A stretch of DNA of 64,000 bases, taken from the NCBI GenBank assembly GCA_963995525.1, contig OZ023217.1, forward strand, positions 20,422,773 to 20,486,772, written 5' to 3'. The DNA is from Escarpia spicata. Lineage: Eukaryota > Annelida > Polychaeta > Sabellida > Siboglinidae. Both the position numbers and the translations under genes were made by a program. A model generated the notes under the pieces. The model had not been told where the DNA came from and did not search any database. It worked only from the letters and a program-made list of their open reading frames with translations. Of the stretch, positions 44,740-56,939 are shown piece after piece; position 1 is the first letter of the stretch, and every line of letters begins with the position of its first letter.

Positions 44740-46890
44740 TGAACAATCTTGCAATACTAAATTTTATAGTCACGATAAGAAGCCTGCTCCAGGAGTGGTG
44801 TAATAATAATAATACGTATTAGTAACAATAAGTTGAACAAAGCACAATATAGTAACAGAAACAATGTAATAGTAACTGGCATATTATATATATATATATA
44901 CATGTTTATTAATATCTGTCGCATCAAAATACAAATTGAATTATGCTTTCTATATCCTATTGAACTAGTTTATCCAGGTTTTATGATTACCAACATCCAT
45001 CCCATGAATAATGTGGGAGCCGAATAATGGTCCTTGCTACAATTCTGAGCTTCTGTTTGAAAAACATCATGACTTGTGCCTGTAATTAGCAATGCACCAA
45101 GCAGTAAGGTGTAATTACACTGATTGCAATCTATTAAATGGCAGTGACCTGTCTTTTGTCTTCCATTCATTCATGTTATACAGACACATAAAATGAAAAA
45201 TATGTTCTGTAAACGTTGTTAGTAGATAATACAAGATACGATAGTTATATTTTTGTTCTAAATATTTATCTCGGTACATACTGTAGTTCCAATTAAAAAT
45301 GTAATGGTAATACCTCCAAATGTAATAGTATATATTACATGATGTACATTGTCTTCAATATGCAACTGTAATAAAATGGAAACTAGGCAATAGCAATATA
45401 TTACACTGTAATGTAATTCACCACAGGCCTGTGCACTGGAGTTATGAAAATAAAAATCAATAAATTACTAATGAAATATTAAAAATTATATAGTAACAAA
45501 TGTAACAGTACTTGTGTGTTACAATAGTGTGTGTTATGAAAGCTGCATCTACTGTAAGAATTATATTGATTGAAAACATTACTTTTGAAAACATAATAGA
45601 TTATTAACTCGATGGATACATACTGTAATCTACAGGGTGTTCAATGTGGTAACCATTCAATATTAATAATAATTAATCACATCTACCTGCAAGGTTTACC
45701 AGTTGCAATGGTGATCAGGGTGATGTTAGGCATGGGTTAATTGCATGGGTTAATTATAGTAATAATAAGTATCCGACATGTCACATCCATGTTACCCAGT
45801 TCCTGCCATTTCCACCTAGCATGCTTTAATTACCAGTAGATCAGGTTCAGATAACTATTTTAACTGGAGGGAGAATGCAATGGGCCAGCTGGAGGTGGCT
45901 GGTGTATTTGTTATTCATAGCAGGAAAGACCTACAAAGTACAATGTCAACTGGTAATTAATTAGATTTGATCAGTTGACTTAGGCAAACACTACACTTAG
46001 TTCCTCAGTCCAATTAGCTGGATTAGCAGACAAGTGCCAAACACTGCAATAAACTGTTTCTACAGAGAATACTGATGGGAGATAATTCTTCAGCAAGTCA
46101 TTGATGACATAAGACTTTAGTGAATCATGTGTCGGAGGAGGAAATTGCCAGCAACTGCATGGTTCCAACTATGAGAATGAGACAGACCACTTCCTAATTT
46201 AAAAAATGTTGTTTTAAATATCTAACTTATGCATGGTACTTTATGTGTACAGATATTTGATGTTGATCAAACTGCATGGCACTTTCATAAAGTGCCATGC
46301 ATTTTAAAAACAACAAATGTTAAGTATGAAAAATAATAATTAATCTATGTAAATTCAACGTTAAATACATTTGAAAATATAATTAGTCTTCCATCTGCAA
46401 ATTCACATTGCAATGTTCTACATCCAAGTATTGCTTCTTACGGTTTAAAAAACTTATGATAACAGATTAACCTGACTCGGCAACGAGTATAATTAAAATA
46501 ATTATTTATGATTTGCATGTAAAAGTACATAGATTAATTAAATGCATAACTAACAAACTAGCATCAATTAATTTGTTGACGTTTTTGTTTTATTGCCTTA
46601 CATTCCTGTAACCATGATAATGATAAAAACAGTCACCTGAATCGATTTGATTACACTATCAAATTTTCCACAAAACTGAATATATGCAGATTTATTATAG
46701 TAGTATCGTGCATAACTACAACATTTAGAATATAAGATACTTAGGAAGAGTTCCGTGATATGATTGGAACCAATGGGGTACAATGACAATAAGTTGAATA
46801 ACTTATTTTGACACTTGACACACACGAGACCGTCCAGTCCAGGCATTATACTAGACCTACAGAATAATAATAATAGCAGAAATCATATAT
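44740..46890 (-). other. AT-rich intron-like stretch
   Basis: Lies between exon pieces of the THAP gene. Includes a TA microsatellite near 44885-44900. No supported exon is seen. Confidence 0.4.
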
Positions 46891-47699
46891 AAGAATTACC
46901 TTGATTCGTTGCCGCTTTCGGTAAGCAGACCTCGTAATTTACCACTCGTAAAAGGAACCTGGTACCCCGAAGAAGCCATGGGTGTAGTTGCGAAGCCGGC
47001 TGTAGTGACAGCGGCAGCGGAGCCTGCAGCGGCGACTGCGGCACTGGAACTACGCTTGCGAGACCCGCTTGCCTTCGACTCGGGCAAAGCGGCCGTCGTC
47101 GTCGATCCTGCCCGTGCCGACGCCTGTCTTCGGCGGATTGACGGCATCAATGCAGCTTCTACTGCCGGGAATATTGTTGGGACTGCATCGCTTTTCAACG
47201 ATATTCGAGCACCAGGATATCCAAGGGTTGCCAACATCTCCGGATCGCGATCAAAACAGTTTCTCAAAATGAGCGGAGCAAAGCCGGCTGTGTTTCGTCG
47301 GCTTGAAGTTAGCTCGCTTGATTTCTGCGATCCATTTCTTCAATAAAACTGGATCCGTAGGGAACTGAAAAAAATGGTGTGTTGCTCTATGTTTAGAAGA
47401 GTTTTCATTAAAACCGAATGCCGCACAATGAACCATGATGATATTCGCATTACACAGCCACCTCTGCTGTCATATTGCTTAGAATGAATGTAAACAAGCG
47501 GTCGCTGTACCGACAGAGTCATGTCTGACGTCACATCTCAGCATCCCAAAAAGCGCGCCAAAAATATGCATATTCGAAAATGTCCGGATGTACAACATAA
47601 AATGTGGAATTTCTAATTCTTTGATTTTGGGGGATTTTTTTGGTTGGTGGACATGGAAATATATAGCAGGATCTAATTTAACATGAATTCAAGCAATAT

Positions 47700-48140
47700 A
47701 TGTTTTTATTCCCTTTAATACATTTAACTAAGATCCTTATTCATTTGTTCAACATCTGATTCATAGCTAAATGAGTCTTTATTGATTGATACGTTAACGC
47801 GTTAACTTCTTCGAGTCCTTATTGGTTGCTAAGTTAGTGCGTTAACTTATTCGCGTTCTCATTGGTTGCCAAGTTAACGCGTTAAGCTATTGGCGTTCTC
47901 ATTGGTTGCTACGTTAGCGCGTTGAGTTATATCGCGTTCTCATTGGTTGTTAAGTTAGCGCGTTAACTTGTTCGCGTTCTCATTGGTTGCTAAGTTAACG
48001 CGTTAAGTTATTCGCGTTCTCATTGGTTGCTCAGTTAGCGCGTTAACTTCTTTTGCGTTATCATTGGTTGCTAACCCAACGCGTTAACTTCTTATTTAAT
48101 GCGTTAAGTGTACCGCGTTTATGGCCCTATCGGTCTGCCA
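47700..48140 (-). repeat. array of palindromic TTAACGCGTTAA plus CCAAT units, copy 2 (inverted)
   Basis: About seven units of AACGCGTTAAC-TTATTCGCG-TTCTCATTGGTTGCTAAG, ending in CGCGTTTATGGCCCTATCGG. It is the inverted partner of 29325-29800, with the same head sequence at its right end. Unit-to-unit similarity is highest next to that head. Confidence 0.88.
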
Positions 48141-48845
48141 TAGCGCCGCCTTTTGACGTCGCAGTGAGCCGCGGCACCTTCCTCGGCCAGACTTTTGATT
48201 TATGACCTTTAGTCGCGGCGTCGTGATGAATCATGAACGCCGACACACAACACAAATCACACCATCATTATACTGCCTACACTGCTCGCTATGACAGTTG
48301 ACACCCACTATGAATGTCACTGCACCGTCGGAACTACGTCGGGCCAACGCAGTCATGTTTAGCAGAGGATACATATACTCTAGAGGATACAGAAGATTCG
48401 CCCAAGACCAGACTTGCTGTAAAGTTGCAAGGCTACGATGAGGCATCCCTGAGTGTATCGGTGCTCCCAATTATCTGTTTGCATGCCATATTAAAATGAC
48501 GTTATTTGTTTCGTTACCCTAAATCAACCAGAGTGATAATTATTAAGTAATTAGCAGACATTCGCTTAATCAGTTGTTCTGCGTTCCAATTTGAGATCAG
48601 GAGTGTGGGAACCTCCCAACTTCAAACGCATTTGCTGGAAGGGCTGTCGGCGCAATAATTGCCAATTGCGGTTGTTTACAATGTGAATATTTGTTTACAA
48701 TTTGAAAATTTTGCGAGTGGAACATTTTAATTGCGAACTATTTCGGACTTATTAAACGCAATTTGGTGGGCAGAAGTACGCCTTCAACATAATTGTTCTA
48801 GTATTAAGAACATTGTATTAAAAACAAATGACATACATTATCGAT
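48141..48845. other. gene-free stretch
   Basis: Short overlapping frames at 48231-48499 lack domains. Confidence 0.35.
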
Positions 48846-48849
48846 TTAA

Positions 48850-49620
48850 ATGACTGTGCTAACCTGCGCCAAGGCACTCCACCAAGGCACTCCATACGGC
48901 ATGGAAATCAGCGCCAAAAAGACCAAACTGATGACAAACAACACACAAAGCATCAGTACAGAGGTCAAAGTTAACGGACAGAGACTTGAAACAGTAACAA
49001 GCTTCAAGTACTTGGGATCAAACATTACAGACGAGGGTTCTAAACCTGAGATACTTGCCAGGATTGCACAGACAACGGCAGCACTTACAAGGTTGAAACC
49101 CATATGGAACGACAGTAACATCGATGTCAGTTCGAAAATGAGGCTGATGCTCTCCCTTGTCATGATCATCTTTCTATACGAAACATGGACCCTCTCGGCA
49201 GATCTACAGAAGAAGACACAAGCCACGGAATGGGGTGCTTTCGGAAGATCTTGCGCATAGCACACAAAGACCATGTTACTAACGAAGACGTTCGCAACAA
49301 GACCAAACAAGCCATCGGACCTTACGAAGACTTCCTTACAACAGTCAAGAAGCGTAAACTGAAGTGGTACGGCCACGTCTCACGATCATCTGGCCTTGCA
49401 AAGACCATCTTGCAAGGTACCGTGAGAGGGGGGAGAAGAAGAGGTAGACAGAAAAAGAGATGGGAAGACAACATCAAAGAGTGGACGGGACTGAAGTTCG
49501 CCGACTCCCAGAGGGCTGTGGAGAAGAGGGAAACGTTAGCTGGTTAAAAAGTCGTCAGTGGTGCCCCAACGATCCTTACGGGTTATGGGAAATTCATGAT
49601 TGGTGATTGATGATTGGTGA
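48850..49620 (+). mobile_element. RTE-like LINE 3' portion
   Basis: Two overlapping frames in different phases encode the C-terminal part of an endonuclease-reverse transcriptase: MEISAKKTKLMTNNTQ, VNGQRLETVTSFKYLGSNIT, then KMRLMLSLVMIIFLYETWTL (frame to about 49185); after a +/-1 shift GCFRKILRIAHKDHVTNEDV, VKKRKLKWYGHVSRS, then GGRRRGRQKKRWEDNIKEWT to the stop at 49545. The 3' UTR ends in a GATTGGTGATTGATGATTGG repeat, typical of RTE-type tails. The catalytic part is absent (5' truncation). Confidence 0.85.
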
Positions 49621-49889
49621 ACCTACGTAGTTGCTACAAGTGTGCATATGCTTGTTGAAGCAGATTTGAGAACAACAAAGCGGACTGTACGTAGACGAAA
49701 CATTGTTAGACTCTCAGTCACTCTCCAGATGGCAATGATTTCATTGACCGCATTCCACAACATGAGCTGTTTTCTCTGGGGCAACATACGCATGCACTAT
49801 AGGGCCTAGCTACCGCTGTACTCTTTCACATGCGCATGCACTATAGAGGCTAGCTACCGCTGTATTTAATTTTTTTACTATTTATATTT

Positions 49890-49962
49890 TAGTTTTATGT
49901 AAAAAAGCGCTGTGAACGTTATGGATATGGCGCTATATAAAATAAAGATTATTATTATTATA
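49890..49962 (+). mobile_element. L2-like LINE 3' tail
   Basis: AAGCGCTGTGAACGTTATGG then ATATGGCGCTATATAAAATAAAG and (ATT)n. Same tail type as the minus-strand LINE at 30759, here on plus; only the terminal part is present. Confidence 0.6.
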
Positions 49963-49964
49963 CC

Positions 49965-51090
49965 ATGCAGAGTACAATCAAATGTGACCTGTCACAGCAA
50001 CATTGGGAAATATAATTTTATTCCTTTTTGGATTCCACAAATGATATGCTTTAAAATGATATATCATTAGTTGAAATGTCTTCAGTAGTTTCTGATTTAT
50101 GGCTCAAATTGAAGCACACATTTAAACAGCGACATTTGAGAAACGACGTTATTTATATACACAATTATTGTCTATTGTTTGTGAGATTATAAGGTGTGCA
50201 TTTCTGCCAAAATCACTAATTGATGGGACATGACCAAGACACCTATTTTTGGCTCGAATGCAGAATAGGCCTGTGCTACTAATAACCGGTTCTGGCGAGT
50301 CATATATTTGTACTGATTTTTCCGGCGTTAAATTTGATCCGGTTGACGTTTCTGCGCATGCGCGAGTCAGTTGTTGACATTGGGTACCTTTACGTTACCG
50401 TCAGTGACCCACCCCGCGTCACCACCCATTCAATAATTTCAAAGACGCGCGCACGGGCAACTAGCCAGCGCGACGGTTTCGATTTGGGTTACGGAGTTTG
50501 ACCGGTGATTTGTTAGGCCGTCATGGCTGCACCGTGTCCACTATTGTATGGGTGACCCCTTGACCGGTCAGTGTTGACCGCTCTTTCTGTGAGTCTGTTC
50601 ACAGATTCACGGCGTCTGAATACATCGTGAATCATGGTGTCCGAATACGAATTTAAATGTGAAGTCTAAAGGAGCATGCCTTCCAAATTATGGACGTACG
50701 ACAATTAAGAGGATTATACGTTAATCTCGTAAGCTGGTACAGTATGGTCGCAGTTAAATCCGTGCAATGACCACGCGGTGTTAATGTACTGTATGCATGG
50801 ATTATATTTACCAGGACTTCCATTCGTGTAAGGATAAACCCAAAACAGGACATCGCTAAAGACTCTCTAATCGTGGTCGTTTTAAATGTGTTTGCTAATG
50901 TAGGACAAAGTATGTATGAAATTAACAGTCGTTACAATCATATTTGTCCCTGGTTCGTGTTGATTTGTCGAACTGTGTTTGGTATAGGCTTAGTAGCGAT
51001 TTTGCCGTCCTCGGCCATATATTTAAGTTTATTTCTAAATGCAAGGTTTTTTATAAATCTTTGTGACAAACAACGATTGCTGCTGACTTA
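49965..51090. other. gene-free stretch
   Basis: No supported gene. Short frames at 50653-50853 and 50873-51091 lack domains. Confidence 0.35.
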
Positions 51091-51097
51091 GAAGTCA

Positions 51098-51125
51098 TAT
51101 ATATATATATTGTATATATATATGT

Positions 51126-51153
<28 letters not shown>
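51098..51153. repeat. TA microsatellite
   Basis: Runs of (TA)n with short interruptions; they create spurious Tyr/Ile-rich frames on the minus strand. Confidence 0.9.
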
Positions 51154-51159
<6 letters not shown>

Positions 51160-51434
51160 ATGGGACACCGTGCAGAAGAGTTGAGACGATTTGTTTTACC
51201 TTTTTTGACTGAGATACGTTGAATCATTCTCACCATTCTATACCGGGTTTGTTCATCGACGAACCAAGTTCGCGTGTACGATATATTTTTATATGTCGCG
51301 ATAATATTTCATCCATGTATAAATATCCAAGTAGCATCGCACAAATCCAGGGCTACGAAACCTTACGACACATGGCTACCAAACACCAACCTAGTGCGAC
51401 GAATACAAACATGAGGCACGAACCCAGAGCCACT

Positions 51435-52175
51435 AACGTAGACCCACGGACCCTGGGCCAACAACGTAGACACACGAACCCTGGACCAACAACGTAAACA
51501 CACGAACCCTGGATCAACAACGTAGATACACGAACCCTGGATCAACAATGTAGACACACGAACCGTGAATCAACAACGTAGACACACGAACCCTGGATCA
51601 ACAATATAGACACACGAACCCTGCACCAATAATATAGACTCACGAACCCTAGACCAACAACGTAGACACACGAACACTGAACCAACAACGTAGGCTCACG
51701 AACCCTGGACCAACAACGTAGACTCACGAACCCTGGACTAACACCATAGATACACGAAATCTGGTCCAACAACGTAGACACACGAACTCTGAACCAACAA
51801 CGTATATTCACGAAACCTGGGCTAACAACGTAGACACACGAACCCAAGTCCAACAACGTAGACCCCCGAACCCTGGACCAGCAACGTAGACACACGAAAT
51901 CTGAACCAACAACGTAGACACACGAACTCTGAACCAACAATGTAGACCCACGAACCATGGATCAACAATGTAGACCCACGAACCATAGACCAACAACGTA
52001 GACACACGAAACCTGAATCAACAATGCAGGCACACAAACACAGAACCTACAATGTAGACACACAAACCCTGGATCAACAACGTATGCACACGAACCCTAA
52101 ACCAATAGCGTAGACACACGAACCCTGGACCAACAACGTAGACACGAACCCTGGACCAATAACGTAGACCCACGA
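51435..52175. repeat. 28-bp minisatellite, about 26 diverged copies
   Basis: The unit is AACGTAGACACACGAACCCT plus GGACCAAC. Copies differ much more from each other than in the other arrays, and some have lost or gained a few bases near the right end. Minus-strand frames rich in CVYVV/SRVRV are products of the repeat, not genes. Confidence 0.93.
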
Positions 52176-54400
52176 ACTTGAGGTTACGTGACCACGAACT
52201 GGGTTGCGGAGTTTGACCTCTGAATTTCCTGACGTGTTTTCCTTCTGTATCTACCTGGTATCCAGTGATTCACAGTTTCTTAATACGAACTGAAATCCGA
52301 CTAGCAGGATTCTAAATGAACATGCCTCCTTAATCACGAACGTTCATTCACACGAAGTTCAGAGGATTAGCTGTATATCTCCCTATGCACGCACAATGTG
52401 GACACCTGTTAATCCAGTGTTAATACATTGGATGCATGTATCATATACAGAGGCGGTCTAATCATTTCATGTAAGGCTATACTCGACCAGAAAACAAGAC
52501 ATTACAAAGGTGTCTAATTGTTGTCGTTTCAAATAGATTTGCCTGTGGTTTGTGCTGATTTATGAACATGGACACCGTTATTGTACGGGGATAAATAATC
52601 GGTCTTTGGGCTACTTAGATTAATCCCACCAATTCCAGGATCAACAGTAACCATTCAAAAATAATACATTTTTCCTACGTAAAAGTGGGTTCAAGAATCG
52701 ATTGTTATACTTACGGATTAAATTGTCATGATAAATACTGCCTATTATTCATAATATTAAGTAAGCAAGATATACTTTTAGTAACACTAACAACAAACGA
52801 CAGCCTTGAACCATTGTACACTAATGGTTATATAGAAAATTTGTATTACTGAGAACACATTATACTTTCTGATTGGCCTCTTGCTCTGATCGATGATAAC
52901 ATTTGCGAACCGCTTTCATAATCATGCTTAATTGGGGCCTAACGATTGACTGGTTTGGTGCGCCTGGGTTACTGATGATAATGATAGTTAATAGTATTAT
53001 TACGCGATGTACTATTACTACTAATAATAATAATAATAGTTATTATTATTACTATTAAATATATTTTCGAGGGTCTATTAAATTTTGGTAATCAGTTAAT
53101 GCATACAGGACTTCGTTTTTCACATATAGACAACGCGATTGTGTGCAAAACATTGTTTAGAACCAGGCAAGAAACAGAAACTCTACGTTGATTTTGAATT
53201 TTAGACGGTTTGTCGGAACAAAGACTAGCCCGTCTCCTGGGATATCGTAACTAGTTAGAAACGATTACACGGGAAGAAAATAAACATTGTCTAAACCCCA
53301 GTAATGCTATATTCAAATCGGGCACCTCTGTGGATAGGGGTACTAGACGAGTGTATTTGACAAGACAATCCTCCGTCTTGTGTTGGGTAACGCAGAAGAT
53401 ATTTGGGAAGATCTGTCGTATCCTTTTAATTGGAGAATACCTGACTTTTTTCTCGCGGACATTTTGTAACCAAGTGGAGAGTATCACCCTAAAGTTGTGT
53501 GTGTTCAACACAGCCTCGCCTGAAAGAAAACACGTTTATAGTTACAGCGGCAACCACACATTAAAGAGTGCAAATATCCAAACTGAACCTTTCAATTAAA
53601 CTGAGTAATTTGCTATCGAGAAGTGTTTTCACAAAGAAAACAGTAGCAGCAAGACACGGTAACACAAACCTCTTCTGTATGCTATCGCATACAACAGAGA
53701 ACCGAGACAATGTTTTGTTAGAACATGTAAAGTGTGTAAAGTGCAGCTGAAACGAAGCGTGCTTGGTTGAACTCGCCACGATAATGCTGCGAAGTTTCTA
53801 TGCATGCAGGGTATTGTACGGAATGTTTGCTGAGTTCTTGGAATATTTATTCTCGTAACACACACCTTGATTACATAGTTGTACCAGTAGCATTATGTAC
53901 ATATAGTTAAATGCAAGCTTTTACTTTTGGCATCTTATTCCGTCTGTGACATCTTACAATAACTGACTTTGTTGTCGTACTCAAAAAGGAGCTGCACGGC
54001 CACTAGCACAACCAATACCGGCATATAATGGTATGTTCTACTCGTGTTTGGGTCAAACTGTTTACGTTCTACTAAAACATTGACTACGATCACAGTGCGC
54101 CCCCTAACCCGTGGCGCTAATGTTATCTGATAACGATAGCCAAATACGCTGTAGTTCTTTGGTTGCGATAAACGGTTACCACGACAGTGGAACGGTTATG
54201 CCTACATAAGCTACATTCAATGTTAACATTTTACTTGCCAATTCAACAAATTGTCTGAAAGCAATACTTTATATAAATAAATAATATTTTAGCCGAAAAA
54301 AAGATTACATGATATCACGATTAGTGCACAACTCAGGCAGCACAGGGAACGTAACATATTGTCGGAACATACGCTTGTAACAAATTTACAAAAGGGAGTA
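52176..54400. other. gene-free stretch
   Basis: Overlapping short frames at 53251-53865 have no domains. (TAA/TAG)n-like trinucleotide runs lie at about 53015-53055. The block TTCCTACGTAAAAGTGGG near 52672 is not repeated in the window. Confidence 0.35.
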
Positions 54401-54462
54401 CACACATACACGCACGCACGCACGTACGCACGCACACACACGCACACACACACATACACACC
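54400..54462. repeat. CACG/CACA microsatellite
   Basis: Alternating ACGC/ACAC units. Confidence 0.9.
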
Positions 54463-54514
54463 GAATTAGCGGGGCTAATTTCTTATACTTTACTGTCACA
54501 CAAATATTTTGGGA

Positions 54515-54575
54515 CTGTTCTAGAGTGACCTTAATTGCGAGGTGGCCGTATTACTGAGCGAGGTTTGACTGTAAT
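54515..54575 (-). mobile_element. terminal-repeat-like fragment related to 21.8-21.9 kb
   Basis: On the minus strand it reads CAGTCAAACCTCGCTCAGTA then ATACGGCCACCTCGCAATTAAGGTCAC. The second part matches segments at 21809-21837 and 21894-21921. CAGTCAAACCTC..TAATACGG resembles pogo/Tigger-type inverted termini. Only one end is seen. Confidence 0.45.
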
Positions 54576-54579
54576 CATA

Positions 54580-55570
54580 ATAATACGTCACACATCTTGT
54601 TGTTGAACCTTAGGAGTTAGAGTGTGGTGAAGACGTGTAGCCAAGGAGCAAACATGGCGGCTAGTGTAAACACAACCTTTGGTACCCGGTCGCGCAAGTA
54701 CAAACACGGCGCGTTTGAGCTGTCCAGTTACCTCTCTCGACCCGGGTGGACACTCAAACCCGCGTCCACCTACGTAAATAGCACGTGACTGGTCGCCAAT
54801 AGTGTATGCAAACTCTGTGATAAACACACAGGGTTGATAAGCAATCCTTTGTTTGCTGCGCATTTTCAAAGTTACCGCGAATCACAACCAACTAGTACCA
54901 TGGTACTCGCGGGGTGTAGTGGTGGCGTACGACTTAGCAACACGTCAGCTAGTATTTTTGTAGCATTGTATTTTCTATGCAAAACTGATTAAAAACGTGT
55001 AATGCTATAACCTAGAATCGCGTTTGAATCATTACTCCATACTCAGTAGGCCTACACCGTGTCTTTGGATGAGTTATTACTCTTGTCAGCGTCTGACATC
55101 ACGCACACACAAAAGTTAAAAACCACCTATCAAAAATGGCAAGAAAGGACAACTAACCGCCAACAGTGTATGAAAAGCAGTACGTTACTTGTAAGTGTTA
55201 TGTGTTAGTAATTCTATATAGCGACTAGTTGCTGTGTTTACGTACTTGTTACAACGCGACATCTGTCTCGTCTTGTCTAACCGCTATGCACAAGACCGCG
55301 ATTTTGGTTGTGACCCCTCGAATTGAAATCTAAATATGGGTAATGAAACCCCCATGGTGACGTCACCGTAAACCGGCTTGGTCTGGTTTACATCCTGGAC
55401 GGATAACCCCCCAGCTGTCGCTGTCTCGTCACCCTTATAAACAGCCGCATCGGCTTTCACGTCTTTCCGCGTACAATTTAAATCACCCGGTCTATCCTTT
55501 CCAGTTTTTAACCCATTTCTATCTCACACCCCGGCTGTTTTGCACGCGCTGTTACCCGTTGACCTAGATT
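54580..55570. other. gene-free stretch
   Basis: The minus frame at 54588-54869 has no domain. Nothing else is recognised. Confidence 0.35.
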
Positions 55571-55574
55571 CAAT

Positions 55575-56606
55575 CAATGCGCTGGTTGTGAACACTGGTG
55601 CCTCTGATTGCAGATCCTCTTTCTCTTCCTTGTAGCAACTCCAGTAGATCACAGATATCATTATTTTCGCCACCATGGTCAACTCGCACCCTTGATAGTA
55701 AACCATAGATGCTCGTGGCTGCGAGAAAATGCCTCAGTACAGTGGATTTCATGTTGTTGGGAGATGCTTGCAGAAAAGCAAGCAACCGACTAAATCCATC
55801 AATTCCTCCGTGAATCACAAATGTCCATCTACAAAAGCCATTTCTTTCACCAAGAATTAACACAGTACTTACTATATTTAGTATCTGCATTGTACCAGTG
55901 CATTCTGTCCATGGCCACTAACATTGCCACTGTTTCTTTAGTAACATTACATATGGAAAATATTGTAGTTATGCATTTACAACTATGACTTATAATGATG
56001 ATAATATAACAATGCCAGAGGCCTTGACTAATACAACACTATAATCATTACATAACTTTACTAATTTCCTGTTATTTACATAATCTAGAATACACATTAT
56101 TTATTTGTATTATTTTACGTTACGTTGCAAGGTTTGTTTTTCAAAGTTTGTAGTTTGTACACGCACCTGATTAGCTTATGGTTGCCGTCTAGGTGCCAGA
56201 TAGAGTTAGGGCCAGCAACAGTGTATGTGCGACGCTGAATGGTCATTGCAGCCCTGAGAGCAATGCCTCCTTGATCATAGCATAGCATCATGCTATTTCG
56301 CACCCGCCACCTCTGCACATTGATGCCCTTTAAGAATAGTCTTGCTTTTACAGCATTTGGACCAATTCGTTGATTCTCACCAATGCAGTTCTTCACAGTC
56401 CTGTCAAGCTCGTCATCAGGCATGCAAGTGAATCCTCCCCTCAGGTTCAAGCCACACGTTCTGCAATTGTTGAATGTTTTTAATAGACAATACTTATTTA
56501 GTCACCATGTAATTAGGAGTTCACTGATGACTTTTAAGATGCATGAAGCATTGTTTGAATGCTATACATGATGAACGTACAACAATAATGAGGTCTCAAC
56601 TGTTTC
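55575..56606 (-). pseudogene. truncated genomic duplicate of the integrase-core gene
   Basis: Matches 37681-38740 at high identity, covering the 5' part of the last exon (55570-55847), the intron and the whole middle exon (56170-56463). Because the intron is retained, it arose by DNA duplication, not reverse transcription. The copy breaks off at SVHNQRI-D, the residue where the family's third catalytic acid is expected, and then runs into unrelated sequence with a stop. Minor substitutions (TCMPDDELDRTV for TRMPDDELGRTV; LFLKGIN for LFSQGIN) show divergence. No promoter or first exon is present. Confidence 0.85.
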
Positions 56607-56756
56607 ATACCGTATTTTTAGTGATACAACACACCATTGGTATCGTACTTGTTGAGTGGTTAGGCATAATTTAGAATTAATATTAATTCCTCACTTTTGT
56701 ATGACATACTATTTATTTATAATGAAATCATGATAAAAGCACATACGTTTGGTTAT

Positions 56757-56938
56757 TTCTCATATGTGTATATAGTTATTCATTTCTGATTGTGACATGA
56801 ATGCATATAACTGCTTTATTTCATTGTCAACATGGCAGGTTATTTATCTTATGTGTATAAAGTTATTAATTTCTGATTGTGACATGAATGCATAGATATG
56901 TGCTTTATTTCATTGTCAACATGGCAGGAACAGGAAAT
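56757..56938. repeat. about 92-bp tandem duplication
   Basis: GTGTATA-AGTTATT-ATTTCTGATTGTGACATGAATGCATA...TTTCATTGTCAACATGGCAGG occurs twice head to tail. Confidence 0.85.
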
Positions 56939-56939
56939 A

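Larger units (their letters stand above)
43413..47436 (-). pseudogene. THAP-domain transposon-derived gene, decayed
   Basis: Exon 1 (47436 to about 46900) encodes a THAP finger starting MVHCAAFGFN and continuing FFQFPTDPVLLKKW, LCSAHFE, CFDRD and SDAVPTIFP, followed by an Ala/Ser-rich linker to a donor AAG|GTAATT (46901-46902). It has two faults: the second zinc Cys is Phe (GFN), and a 1-bp frameshift separates LCSAHFE from CFDRDPEM near 47265. A later exon starts after TTATTTCAG at about 44044 (LVADILAAARDS, acidic), shifts frame near 43860, and ends with DTEEGVTN...ERYFLVAESSLRHLFARCRNC then GSMGSC. That last block is, from memory, typical of THAP-linked transposase-like proteins. Further exons were not found below 43413. 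Confidence 0.6.

Noticed and set aside
48846..49376. 176-codon minus-strand frame with hydrophobic segments
   Set aside because: It is antisense to a clearly recognisable RTE-like coding region.
51363..52037. Val/Cys-rich minus-strand frames that look membrane-like
   Set aside because: They are translations of the diverged 28-bp minisatellite; frames change with each indel.
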